From Candidatus Blautia intestinipullorum (lineage in GTDB: Bacteria; Bacillota; Clostridia; Lachnospirales; Lachnospiraceae): 13,863 bases of DNA. The translations under genes and the position numbers were made by a program. How positions within the stretch are numbered: the stretch's first letter is position 1; each line of letters starts with the position of its first letter. Below are positions 1 through 8,112 of the stretch, piece by piece. The notes under the pieces are model-generated. The model saw nothing but the letters and a program-made list of their open reading frames with translations. It ran no database searches and was not told the DNA's origin. The stretch is from positions 1 to 13,863 of the forward strand of contig DWVA01000046.1 of the NCBI GenBank assembly GCA_019120475.1, in the 5' to 3' direction.

Positions 1-1
1 T

Positions 2-1957
2 CCCCGGGCGCTGGTAAAGGCCATTCATACAGAAAAGGCGGAGGCTCTGCCGGGAGTGGTGGCTGTGTTTACAGCCAAAGATATCCCCGGAGATGTGAAA
101 GTAGGGCATTTGAAACAGGATTGGGACGGAATGATCCCTGTGGGAAAGATCACCCATTATCTTGGAGACGCCATTGCGCTTGTGGCGGCGGAAACGCCGG
201 AGATCCTTGAAGAAGCCAAACAACTTGTGGAAGTAGAATATGAAGAACTGGAAATGGTGAGAGACCCCTGGGAAGCTATGAAGGAGGGCGCGCCAAAGGT
301 ACATGGAGACGGAAATCTGATGGCGCACTGGCACGTCCACAGAGGCGATGCAGAAGAGGCAATCCGGAATTCCGCTCATGTTCTTACAGAGAAATTTCAG
401 ACGCCGTGGACGGAACATGCTTTTCTGGAGCCGGAATGTGCAGTGGCCATGCCGGACGGAGAAGGCGGAGTGATCATTTATTCCGCAGACCAGGGCGTCT
501 ATGATACCCAGCATGAGTGTATGCTCCTTCTGGGGCTTCCTGCGGAGAAGGTAAAGGTCCGCAATAAGCTGGTCGGCGGCGGTTTCGGAGGAAAAGAAGA
601 CGTGACGGTGCAGCACCATGCCGCTATGATCGCTTATCTTACCGGGCGTCCGGTAAAGGTGAAGCTTACAAGGGCGGAGAGTATCCTCATCCATCCCAAG
701 AGACATCCCATGGATATGGAATTTACCATGGGGTGTGATGAAAACGGTATCATACAGGGCGTAAAAGCAACAGTCATCGCTGATACGGGCGCTTACGCTT
801 CTCTGGGCGGGCCGGTGCTCCAGAGAGCCTGCACCCATGCTTCCGGTCCTTATAATTATCAGAATTTTGACATAGACGGCAAGGCGTATTATACAAATAA
901 TCCTCCTGCGGGAGCCTTTCGGGGATTCGGGGTTACCCAGACCTGTTTCGCAGTAGAGATGCTCCTTACAAAAATGGCGGACGCTGTGGGAATTTCTCCA
1001 TGGGAAATCCGTTACCGGAACGCTATCCGTCCGGGACAGGAGCTGCCAAATGGACAGATCGTTGACGAATCCACAGGGCTTGCGGAAACTTTGGAGGCTG
1101 TGCGGGATGTTTATGAGAACAGCCCTTATGCAGGCATCGCCTGCGCAATGAAAAACGCAGGAGTGGGAGTCGGTCTTCCGGACTGGGGCCGCTGCCGGCT
1201 CTATGTGCATGATGGAAGAGTGGAGATCCATTCCGGCGCTTCCTGCATCGGCCAGGGACTGGGAACTGTGCTTGTGCAGATGGTGTGTACGGAACTGGGA
1301 TTGAAACGGGAACAGGTGTATTACGATGCGTCAAATACCTATAACGCGCCGGATTCCGGAACCACCTCCGGTTCCAGACAGACGCTGATCACAGGAGAAG
1401 CGGCGCGGAGAGCCTGCGGAAAACTGAAAAAGGATCTGGAAGGACGAAAGCTTTCAGATCTGGAAGGAAAGGAATATCTGGGAGAATACCTGGCAAAGAC
1501 AGACGCTATGGGCTCTGAGGTGAAAAATCCAGTGTCTCATGTGGCCTACGGCTACGCGACACAGGTCTGTGTTTTGAATGAAGACGGCACTGTGAAGAAG
1601 ATCGTAGCGGCCCACGACGTGGGAAAAGCGGTGAATCCTCTTTCTGTGGAAGGCCAGATCGAGGGCGGAGTGATCATGTCCTACGGCTTTGCTCTTACAG
1701 AAAATTATCCCATAAAAGATTGCAAACCTACTGCCAAATATGGTACACTGGGATTACCAAAAGCGAACAAAATTCCTGAAGTGGAAAGTATTATTGTGGA
1801 GAAAGCAGGACTGAATGTAGCCTGTGGAGCAATCGGTATCGGAGAGATCACCGCTATTCCTACAGCGCCTGCCATTGCAGGGGCGTACTACAAGCTGGAC
1901 GGCGGGTTCCGAACCTCTCTCCCCCTTGACAATACTCCATATGAGAAAAAGAAGTAA
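2..1957 (+). CDS. xdh: Selenium-dependent xanthine dehydrogenase, molybdopterin-binding part (5' truncated by window edge)
   Basis: Catalytic molybdenum-hydroxylase subunit that probably hydroxylates xanthine or a related purine. The frame is open from base 2, so the gene starts outside the window; about 651 residues are visible. It shows the aldehyde-oxidase/xanthine-dehydrogenase a/b hammerhead, the GGGFGGKED cofactor loop (codons near 577-603), AFRGFG near 912-929, and the catalytic Glu in GIGEITAIPTAP (codon 1844-1846). An Arg at 824-826 sits exactly 34 residues before the second Phe of FRGFG, matching bovine XDH Arg880/Phe914 (numbering from memory). The C-terminus, with FRTSLPL followed by NTPYEKKK, and the segment PVSHVAYGYATQV are typical of the Se-dependent XDH family (E. 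coli XdhD-like). Family members often carry an N-terminal 2Fe-2S domain, which would lie upstream and cannot be seen. The selenium is a labile ligand, not selenocysteine, so no in-frame UGA is expected or seen. The neighbours yqeB/yqeC support the assignment. Confidence 0.88.
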   Translation, partial: PRALVKAIHTEKAEALPGVVAVFTAKDIPGDVKVGHLKQDWDGMIPVGKITHYLGDAIALVAAETPEILEEAKQLVEVEYEELEMVRDPWEAMKEGAPKVHGDGNLMAHWHVHRGDAEEAIRNSAHVLTEKFQTPWTEHAFLEPECAVAMPDGEGGVIIYSADQGVYDTQHECMLLLGLPAEKVKVRNKLVGGGFGGKEDVTVQHHAAMIAYLTGRPVKVKLTRAESILIHPKRHPMDMEFTMGCDENGIIQGVKATVIADTGAYASLGGPVLQRACTHASGPYNYQNFDIDGKAYYTNNPPAGAFRGFGVTQTCFAVEMLLTKMADAVGISPWEIRYRNAIRPGQELPNGQIVDESTGLAETLEAVRDVYENSPYAGIACAMKNAGVGVGLPDWGRCRLYVHDGRVEIHSGASCIGQGLGTVLVQMVCTELGLKREQVYYDASNTYNAPDSGTTSGSRQTLITGEAARRACGKLKKDLEGRKLSDLEGKEYLGEYLAKTDAMGSEVKNPVSHVAYGYATQVCVLNEDGTVKKIVAAHDVGKAVNPLSVEGQIEGGVIMSYGFALTENYPIKDCKPTAKYGTLGLPKANKIPEVESIIVEKAGLNVACGAIGIGEITAIPTAPAIAGAYYKLDGGFRTSLPLDNTPYEKKK

Positions 1958-2096
1958 GAACAAGCTGTAAGAAAGACAGTTTTGGCAAACAGGCAGAGAA
2001 GCCGGATGACAGTCCTGAGGGAAGATGAGAATTCCTGCGGACCCGTCCGGCTTTCTTTGTTCCGGAAAGGCATAACAATGTAAAGAAGGTGAAAAC
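1958..2096 (+). other. Structured intergenic region with nested hairpin between the two hydroxylase genes
   Basis: This 139-nt gap is by far the longest in the + strand gene block. It holds a layered imperfect hairpin at about 1998-2055. The outer arms are GAAGCCGGA (1998-2006) and TCCGGCTTTC (2046-2055). Inside them pair GTCC (2012-2015) with GGAC (2038-2041... CGGAC) and GGAA (2019-2022) with TTCC (2032-2035). A T-rich tail (CTTTCTTTG) follows the 3' arm, so it may act as a leaky rho-independent terminator or attenuator ahead of xdhA. The xdhA ribosome binding site (AGAAGGTG, near 2083-2090) lies after it. I see no convincing separate promoter here. Confidence 0.5.
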
Positions 2097-4397
2097 ATGA
2101 TTGGAAAAAGTGTGCCGAGAGTCGACGCTTACGAAAAAGTGACGGGCAGGGCAAAGTTCACAGATGATCTGATCCTGGATAAATGCCTTGTGGCAAAAGT
2201 TTATCATGCCACGATCGGAAACGGGATCGTAAAATCTATTGATACCAGCCGGGCGGAGGCTCTGGACGGAGTAGTAAAGGTGGTAACCTTTAAGGATGTT
2301 CCGGATCACTGCTATCCTACGCCGGGACATCCCTGGTCAGTGGAGCCGGCTCATCAGGATGTAGCGGACAGAAATATTCTTACAGGCCGCATCCGTTATT
2401 ACGGGGACGATATCGCCGCTGTGGTGGCGGAAGACGAGGTAACGGCATCAAGAGCCCTGAAGCTCATCAAAGTGGAGTACGAGGAGTATCCGGTGGAGAT
2501 CCATCCCAGGAAATCCATGTATGGAAGCCATCCTCCTATCCATTTTGACAAGAAGGACAACGTGCTGAACAGGACGAATTTCTTTATCGGAAATGTAGAT
2601 CAGGGACTGGAGCAGTCTGATACGGTTGTGAAGCGAAGCTACAAAACACCCATGGTACAGCACTGTCATCTGGAAAACCCTGTTTCTTTCGCCTATATGG
2701 AAAAAGACAGAGTAGTGGTGGTGACTTCCACCCAGATCCCTCACATTGTACGCCGTGTGATCGGCCAGGCCCTTGGTATCCCCTGGGGGAGAGTACGGGT
2801 GATCAAGCCCTATATCGGAGGCGGATTCGGGAACAAGCAGGATGTGCTCTACGAGCCGCTGAACGCTTTTCTGACCATGCAGGTAGGCGGCCGTCCGGTG
2901 AAGCTGGAACTTTCCAGAGAGGAGACTTTCTGCAATACCAGAACGAGACATTCCATTGAATATGATCTGACTGCCGGAGTGGACAAAGAGGGGCGCCTTC
3001 TGGCAAAGGATATGATGGCTTATTCCAACCAGGGAGCTTACGCGTCCCATGGACATGCCATCGCCGCCAACGGACTGACGGCATGGCGGCTGCAGTATGC
3101 CTGCCCGAATATCCGGGGAGAGGCTTACACGATATACACAAACACACCTGTAGGGGGAGCCATGCGCGCCTATGGAATTCCGGAGGCTGCTTTTGCTATT
3201 GAATGCTTTATGGACGACATAGCGGCGGAGATACATATGGATCCTTTGGAATTCAGAAGAAAAAATCTGATAAAAGGCTACTATGAAGACGCTTATCTGA
3301 AGCCCATTGCAGCCAACACAAACGGGATTTTTGAATGTCTGGAAAAGGGAGCGGAGTATATCCGCTGGGAAGAAAAGCGGAAGAAATATGCTTCCCAGAC
3401 GGGATCTGTGCGAAGAGGAGTGGGAATGGCGCTGTTTTCCTACAAAACCGGCGTGTGGCCGATTTCGCTGGAAATCGCCGGGGCCAGGATGTCTCTGAAC
3501 CAGGATGGAAGCGTGCAGCTTCAGCTTGGAGCAACAGAGATCGGCCAGGGAGCGGATACTGTATTTACGCAGATGGCGGCGGAAACACTTCACATGGGAA
3601 TGGAGGACATCCATATTGTAACGGTGCAGGATACGGACGTAACGCCTTTCGACACAGGCGCTTATGCGTCCAGACAGTCCTTTATAACGGGAACGGCAGT
3701 AAAACAGTGCGCGGAAGAACTTTTGGGCAAGATCCTTTCCTATGCGAAAACATTGCTTCCGGAAGAGGAGACAAGAGAACTTTCTCTGGATCACGGCTGG
3801 ATATACGCAGGAGACGAACAGGCTATATCTCTGGAAGCCTTGGCGCAGGAATGTTATTACAGTCTTACAAATTCTTCTGTGATCACAGCGGAAGTATCCA
3901 CCCAGGTAAAAAAGAATACCATTGCCACCGGATGCTGCTTTGCTGAGGTGGAGGTGGATCTGAAGCTTGGAACGATCAAAATCCTGGATATTATCAATGT
4001 CCACGACAGCGGAAAGCTTCTGAATCCCCAGCTTGCCGAAATGCAGGTACACGGCGGCATGTCTATGGGAATGGGATACGGACTCAGTGAACAGCTTATC
4101 CTGGATGAAAAAACCGGGCGTCCTTTAAACGGAAATCTTCTGGATTATAAACTGATGACCGCTCTTGACACGCCGGACATGAAAGCGGAGTTTGTGGAAC
4201 TTAACGATCCCATGGGACCTTACGGCAATAAAGCCTTGGGAGAACCTCCGGCAATCCCGGGAGCTCCGGCTATCCGCAATGCGGTCCTCCATGCAACGGG
4301 AGTCGCCTTTAACGAGATTCCGCTGACGCCTCAGAGACTTATCGAGGGCTTTACAAAGGCGGGGCTCATCGGAAAGGAGGGAAAGCAGCATGTATGA
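2097..4397 (+). CDS. xdhA: Xanthine dehydrogenase molybdopterin-binding subunit XdhA
   Basis: Catalytic Moco subunit of a three-subunit (XdhABC) purine hydroxylase, cytoplasmic. At 766 residues it is full length and resembles E. coli XdhA along its whole length, for example HIVRRVIGQALGIPWGRVRV near residues 216-234 and GGGFGNKQD at 241-249. The catalytic Glu is in ALGEPPAIPGAPAIRNA (Glu716). Compared with the upstream Se-dependent paralogue, in a gapless stretch it has Asn (codon 3069-3071) instead of the Arg880-like residue and MRAYG instead of FRGFG, as E. coli XdhA also does in this region. Substrate preference may therefore differ from classical XDH. The start ATG follows a good AGAAGGTG site. 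The stop overlaps the xdhB start by 8 bases, indicating translational coupling. Confidence 0.93.
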   Translation: MIGKSVPRVDAYEKVTGRAKFTDDLILDKCLVAKVYHATIGNGIVKSIDTSRAEALDGVVKVVTFKDVPDHCYPTPGHPWSVEPAHQDVADRNILTGRIRYYGDDIAAVVAEDEVTASRALKLIKVEYEEYPVEIHPRKSMYGSHPPIHFDKKDNVLNRTNFFIGNVDQGLEQSDTVVKRSYKTPMVQHCHLENPVSFAYMEKDRVVVVTSTQIPHIVRRVIGQALGIPWGRVRVIKPYIGGGFGNKQDVLYEPLNAFLTMQVGGRPVKLELSREETFCNTRTRHSIEYDLTAGVDKEGRLLAKDMMAYSNQGAYASHGHAIAANGLTAWRLQYACPNIRGEAYTIYTNTPVGGAMRAYGIPEAAFAIECFMDDIAAEIHMDPLEFRRKNLIKGYYEDAYLKPIAANTNGIFECLEKGAEYIRWEEKRKKYASQTGSVRRGVGMALFSYKTGVWPISLEIAGARMSLNQDGSVQLQLGATEIGQGADTVFTQMAAETLHMGMEDIHIVTVQDTDVTPFDTGAYASRQSFITGTAVKQCAEELLGKILSYAKTLLPEEETRELSLDHGWIYAGDEQAISLEALAQECYYSLTNSSVITAEVSTQVKKNTIATGCCFAEVEVDLKLGTIKILDIINVHDSGKLLNPQLAEMQVHGGMSMGMGYGLSEQLILDEKTGRPLNGNLLDYKLMTALDTPDMKAEFVELNDPMGPYGNKALGEPPAIPGAPAIRNAVLHATGVAFNEIPLTPQRLIEGFTKAGLIGKEGKQHV

Positions 4398-5277
4398 TAT
4401 AGAAGAATATTACAATGCAGGTACGATCAAGGAAGCTGTAAGCCTTCTGAAAGAGCATCCTGAAGCAAGGATCATTTCCGGCGGAAGCGACGTGCTGATA
4501 AAGATCCGCGAAGGAAAAATGGCGGGAACGTCTCTTGTGTGCATCCGGGATATCAAAGAACTGAAGGGTGTAAAGAAAATGGACTCCGGCGATATCTATA
4601 TCGGCGCGGGAACAACATTTTCACATATTACAGAAGATCCGGTGATACGGGAAAATATTCCTGTTCTCGGTGAGGCGGTTGACCAGGTAGGGGGGCCGCA
4701 GATACGGAATATCGGAACTATCGGAGGAAATATCTGCAACGGCGCCGTCAGCGCTGACAGCGCTCCGGCTCTTTTCTCGCTGAATGCGCTGCTGCGGACA
4801 GCGGACGGCAGCGGAGGAAGGACGGTTCCCGTACATGATTTTTACCTGGGGCCGGGAAAAGTTGATATCAAGCCAGGTGAAATACTGACCCACATTGTGA
4901 TCCCGGAAAAGGAGTATGCAGGCTGCCAGGGACATTACATCAAATATTCCATGCGCAGGGCAATGGACATCGCAACCCTTAGCTGCTGTGTGGTAAGCAG
5001 GATCAATCGAGAGAAAAATATTCTCGAAGATATCCGGATCACCTTCGGCGTGGCGGCCCCGGTTCCCTTCCGCTGCACCGGAACAGAAGAAGCAGTAAAA
5101 GGAGCGGCGGTAAACGAAGCGCTTTATCAGGCTGTGGAAGAGAAGGTAAGGGAAGAAATCCATCCCAGGGATTCCTGGAGAGCGTCAAGGGAATTCCGGC
5201 TTCAGATCGGCGGAGAAATCGCCAGACGGGCGCTGATAAGAACAGTGGAGATGGCAGCAGGAGGTGACAGAAGATGA
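4390..5277 (+). CDS. xdhB: Xanthine dehydrogenase FAD-binding subunit XdhB
   Basis: FAD subunit that passes electrons from the iron-sulfur subunit to NAD+ or another acceptor. At 295 residues it is close to E. coli XdhB. The two FAD/pyrophosphate signatures of the CO-dehydrogenase flavoprotein family are visible: IISGGSDVLIKIR (residues 28-40) and GGPQIRNIGTIGGNICNG (101-118), followed by SADSAP. The C-terminal domain contains the conserved PRDSWRASREFR stretch. The ATG lies 8 bases inside the xdhA reading frame, after GGAAAGGAGGG, and the stop overlaps the xdhC start as ATGA. It is thus the middle gene of a strictly coupled xdhABC trio. Confidence 0.93.
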   Translation: MYDIEEYYNAGTIKEAVSLLKEHPEARIISGGSDVLIKIREGKMAGTSLVCIRDIKELKGVKKMDSGDIYIGAGTTFSHITEDPVIRENIPVLGEAVDQVGGPQIRNIGTIGGNICNGAVSADSAPALFSLNALLRTADGSGGRTVPVHDFYLGPGKVDIKPGEILTHIVIPEKEYAGCQGHYIKYSMRRAMDIATLSCCVVSRINREKNILEDIRITFGVAAPVPFRCTGTEEAVKGAAVNEALYQAVEEKVREEIHPRDSWRASREFRLQIGGEIARRALIRTVEMAAGGDRR

Positions 5278-5759
5278 AAAGGGAAAAAGTACTTGTGCAG
5301 TGTACGGTAAACGGAAAAGAAGTTGCGGAGTATGTGGACCCCAGAGAATCTCTTCTGGAAATGCTGCGGAACCGGCTGGGACTCACTTCCGTAAAAAAAG
5401 GATGCGAGGTAGGAGAATGCGGCGCCTGTACAGTGATCATAGACGGGGAGACTATTGACTCCTGTATTTATCTGGCGGTCTGGGCGGAAGGAAAAAACAT
5501 CCGAACTCTGGAAGGTCTGGAGAAAAACGGAGAGCTTACCAGGATCCAGGAGGCATTTATTGAAGAAGGAGCCGTACAATGCGGCTTCTGTACGCCGGGA
5601 TTTATCATGTCCGCAACCGTTCTTCTGGAACGCGGCGAGGTTTTGTCCAGAGAGGCTATTAAAAAGCAGATGTCCGGAAATCTCTGCCGTTGTACCGGAT
5701 ACCAGAATATTGTCAACGCAGTGGAAAAAGTGATGAAGGAGAACGCAGATCACAAGTGA
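5274..5759 (+). CDS. xdhC: Xanthine dehydrogenase iron-sulfur subunit XdhC
   Basis: Two-[2Fe-2S] electron-transfer subunit of XdhABC. The 161-residue length matches the family. The N-terminal plant-ferredoxin-type cluster ligands are Cys44, Cys49, Cys52 and Cys64 (GCEVGECGAC and DSC). The C-terminal helical-domain ligands are Cys103, Cys106, Cys138 and Cys140 (QCGFCTPG and NLCRCTGY). All eight ligands are present. This protein is the Fe-S subunit; it should not be confused with the unrelated Moco-sulfurating factor also called XdhC. The start is set by AGGAGGTGA and by the ATGA overlap with xdhB. An unusual dyad (GATCACAAGTGATC) covers the stop codon. Confidence 0.94.
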   Translation: MKREKVLVQCTVNGKEVAEYVDPRESLLEMLRNRLGLTSVKKGCEVGECGACTVIIDGETIDSCIYLAVWAEGKNIRTLEGLEKNGELTRIQEAFIEEGAVQCGFCTPGFIMSATVLLERGEVLSREAIKKQMSGNLCRCTGYQNIVNAVEKVMKENADHK

Positions 5760-5810
5760 TCCTGAAATGGCGCGGATGAAAAGCGTCAGGCTGGAGGTTG
5801 AAAACAGTTT

Positions 5811-6629
5811 ATGTCTGAAGAAAATGTAATAGTGGTCCGCGGCGGCGGAGATCTGGCCAGCGGAGTGATCCACAGACTGTACCGCTGCGGATATAAAGTG
5901 CTTATTCTGGAAAGCGAAAGGCCCAGCGCTATCCGGAGGGAAGTATCCTTCTGCGAGGCCGTCTATGATGGAGAAGCTTTTGTGGAAGGTGTTCTCAGCC
6001 ATAAGATCAAAGATGTCAGCGAGTGCGGGAAGGTATGGGATTTAAAGGAAATTCCCCTTCTGGTAGACGAAACAGGAGAATCCATTGCCAGGTGCAGGCC
6101 GGCGGCAGTGATCGACGGGATCCTTGCAAAAAGAAATCTGGGGACAAGCCGGGAGATGGCGCCGCTTACCATTGCTCTGGGACCTGGATTTACCGCGGGA
6201 GAAGATGTGGACTATGTGATAGAGACACAGAGAGGGCACGATCTTGGCAGAATCATCGAGGAGGGGGAAGCCGCTCCCAATACAGGGGTTCCCGGCGTGA
6301 TCGCCGGAGTGGGAAAGGAAAGAGTGATCCATTCTCCGGCATCCGGCAGCATTAAAAATCTGGCGAAGATCGGGGATTTTGTAGAAAAAGGGCAGATAAT
6401 CGCTGAAGTGAAAGGGGTATCTGTGCCGGCGTCCATCACCGGAGTGCTGCGAGGAATCATCCGTGACGGCTATATTGTCCATAAAGGAATGAAAATTGCC
6501 GATATCGATCCCCGGAAGGAACAGAAAAAAAACTGCAGTACTATTTCTGACAAGGCAAGATGCATAGCGGGAAGCGTTGTGGAGATCCTGCTGGCAGAAG
6601 GCGTGCTTCCGGCGCGGAAAACATCCTGA
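5811..6629 (+). CDS. yqeB: Selenium-dependent molybdenum hydroxylase maturation protein YqeB (EF2563 family)
   Basis: Protein of the YqeB/EF2563 family. By comparative genomics this family travels with selD, yqeC and Se-dependent molybdenum hydroxylases, and is thought to help make or insert the labile selenium-containing cofactor. Its biochemical activity is not firmly established. The 272 residues begin with a Rossmann-like nucleotide-binding segment, VIVVRGGGDLASG (residues 6-18). They end with a small hybrid-motif-like segment (RVIHSPASGSIKNL through the GDFVEKGQIIAEVKG stretch) resembling lipoyl/biotinyl barrels. E. coli YqeB is longer, while this size fits the Gram-positive form. The ATG is 51 bases after xdhC, with GGAGGT about 14 bases upstream. 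That gap can fold into a bulged CCTGA/TCAGG stem, but no U-tract follows. Confidence 0.88.
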   Translation: MSEENVIVVRGGGDLASGVIHRLYRCGYKVLILESERPSAIRREVSFCEAVYDGEAFVEGVLSHKIKDVSECGKVWDLKEIPLLVDETGESIARCRPAAVIDGILAKRNLGTSREMAPLTIALGPGFTAGEDVDYVIETQRGHDLGRIIEEGEAAPNTGVPGVIAGVGKERVIHSPASGSIKNLAKIGDFVEKGQIIAEVKGVSVPASITGVLRGIIRDGYIVHKGMKIADIDPRKEQKKNCSTISDKARCIAGSVVEILLAEGVLPARKTS

Positions 6630-6667
6630 ACGTGTAAGATTATTGTAAAAAGAAATGCAGGTAAGAT

Positions 6668-7432
6668 ATGACAGAGTCAGAAAGAAGCGGACACAGAGCA
6701 GGCGGCGGATTTCTTGAAAAGCTTGCGATAAATATACAGGACGGAGGCTGCACAGTGATCGCATTCACAGGCGGCGGCGGAAAAACAAGCCTGATCTTCC
6801 GGCTGACAAAGGAACTGACCGAAGCGGGAAAAAAAGTGATCATTACAACCACCACCCACATGGCGGCAGAACAGGAACACCCCTTCTCGGAAAACGGCAA
6901 TTCGGGGCGGATCAGAGAAAATCTTGATCGGTATGGCTATACTCTGGCGGCCTGTGTGGAAAAGAAAAGCGGGAAGCTTTGCAGCCTTCCGAAAGATGTT
7001 CTGGAAAGTCTAAGGGATTTCTGTGATGTGCTGCTTATCGAAGCGGACGGTTCCCGGGGGTTCCCTCTGAAAGTACCGGAAGCCTGGGAACCGGTGATTC
7101 CGGAGTTTACAGACATAGTAGTAGGAGTGCTCGGACTGGATTCCCTGGGGAGGACCATTGGCGTGACTGCTCATCGGAAAGAGCGGACAGAGGAACTTCT
7201 TGGAAAGACACAGGAAGCTCTCATAGAGCCGGAGGATCTTGTAAAAATTGCGGCTTCCAAAAAGGGCCTGAGAAAAGGTGCGGGGAACCGGGCGTATCGG
7301 GTATATCTGAATAAGGCAGATGTACTGCCCGATCAGGAAATTGCCGGGAGAATCTGTATGAAACTGAAAGAGCAGGGATTTGCGGCATTCTATGGGAGTC
7401 TGAGGCAGCCTATAAAGAAGCCGGGAAAATGA
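6668..7432 (+). CDS. yqeC: Selenium cofactor biosynthesis protein YqeC (P-loop)
   Basis: YqeC-family protein, a predicted NTP-binding factor for the labile selenium cofactor of molybdenum hydroxylases. The reaction it catalyses is not established. The Walker A loop TGGGGKTS is at residues 34-41, with a conserved Thr-rich segment IITTTTHM at 58-65 and a Walker-B-like LLIEADGSRG at 122-131. These are the family's landmark motifs. Length (254) is normal. The start has only a weak ribosome binding site (CAGGTAAG), lying 38 bases after the yqeB stop, so re-initiation from yqeB is likely. The stop codon overlaps the next start (ATGA). Confidence 0.88.
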   Translation: MTESERSGHRAGGGFLEKLAINIQDGGCTVIAFTGGGGKTSLIFRLTKELTEAGKKVIITTTTHMAAEQEHPFSENGNSGRIRENLDRYGYTLAACVEKKSGKLCSLPKDVLESLRDFCDVLLIEADGSRGFPLKVPEAWEPVIPEFTDIVVGVLGLDSLGRTIGVTAHRKERTEELLGKTQEALIEPEDLVKIAASKKGLRKGAGNRAYRVYLNKADVLPDQEIAGRICMKLKEQGFAAFYGSLRQPIKKPGK

Positions 7433-8112
7433 GCATTGCGGCTAATTATATGAAAAATCGGTATGAGAATATGAAAATCGGTATGATACTTCTGGCGGCT
7501 GGATACAGCCGCCGGTTTGGTTCCAATAAACTTTTATATGAGATAGAAGGCCGGCCCATGTATCTTAGAACACTGGATCAGCTTATCCAGGCAGGAAAAG
7601 AGCTGGCGGAAGATAAAAACGAAAACAAGGGCAAAGAGAAAAACAGCCGTCCTCAGAAGCAGGCGCTTGTGCTGGAGACGGCTGTGGTAACGCAGTATCA
7701 GGAAATTAAAGAGACAGCGAAAAGCCAGGGAGTGACGGTCCTGATAAACCATTATCCGGAGAAGGGAATCTCCTCTTCTCTGAAGACAGGGCTGGAATAT
7801 TTTAAAGATACCGACGCCTGCCTTTTTGCGGTGGCGGATCAGCCATGGCTGACCTCCAGTACTATTGCCGGACTTGTAAGACTTTTCCTGAAGTCCGGAA
7901 AAGGGATCGCCTGCGTTTCTAAGGAAAAACAGCCTGGCAATCCATGCATTTTTGCCAGAAAGTATTATCCGCAGCTTATGGCTCTTACCGGAGACAAAGG
8001 CGGCAAAAGAGTTTTGAACGCGCACATGGAGGATGCGGCTTTTTTTGAGGCTGCGGACAGCCGGGAGACTGCAGATATGGACTTTCAGGAAAGTTTTGCG
8101 TCAGAGCAATAA
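7429..8112 (+). CDS. mocA: Molybdenum cofactor cytidylyltransferase MocA
   Basis: Nucleotidyltransferase of the MobA-like family that converts Mo-molybdopterin to the cytosine dinucleotide form used by xanthine-dehydrogenase-type enzymes (E. coli MocA/YgfJ). Seen: LAAGYSRRFGSNKLL (residues 22-36) for CTP binding, AVADQPWLT (134-142) with the metal-binding Asp, GNPCIFARKYY (170-180) and GDKGG (188-192). Two oddities stand out. First, the start is ambiguous: ATGs at 7429 (ATGA overlap with yqeC), 7450 and 7471. The last gives MKIGMILLAAG, the usual family start, and the extra N-terminus comes from a near-exact duplication of that segment. Second, there is a Lys/Glu/Asn-rich insertion at about residues 57-77. 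The 3' end overlaps the convergent AEC gene by 12 bases. Confidence 0.88.
   Translation: MSIAANYMKNRYENMKIGMILLAAGYSRRFGSNKLLYEIEGRPMYLRTLDQLIQAGKELAEDKNENKGKEKNSRPQKQALVLETAVVTQYQEIKETAKSQGVTVLINHYPEKGISSSLKTGLEYFKDTDACLFAVADQPWLTSSTIAGLVRLFLKSGKGIACVSKEKQPGNPCIFARKYYPQLMALTGDKGGKRVLNAHMEDAAFFEAADSRETADMDFQESFASEQ

Noticed and set aside
2448..4052. 534-codon open frame on the - strand, antisense to xdhA
   Set aside because: It mirrors the codon structure of the well-supported xdhA gene, has no recognisable domain or ribosome binding site, and its translation is low-complexity and Ser/His/Arg rich.
2097..5759. BMC encapsulation peptides on the Xdh subunits, and on YgeW
   Set aside because: Their N- and C-termini match ordinary family ends; no extra amphipathic helix joined by a linker was seen.
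5748..5761. GATCACAAGTGATC palindrome over the xdhC stop codon as operator or terminator
   Set aside because: The loop is only two bases and no U-tract follows; its position inside a coupled gene run makes chance or coding constraint more likely.
1..7432. Selenocysteine codons (in-frame UGA) in the selenium-linked genes
   Set aside because: All reading frames are uninterrupted and end where family members end; selenium in these enzymes is a labile cofactor ligand.
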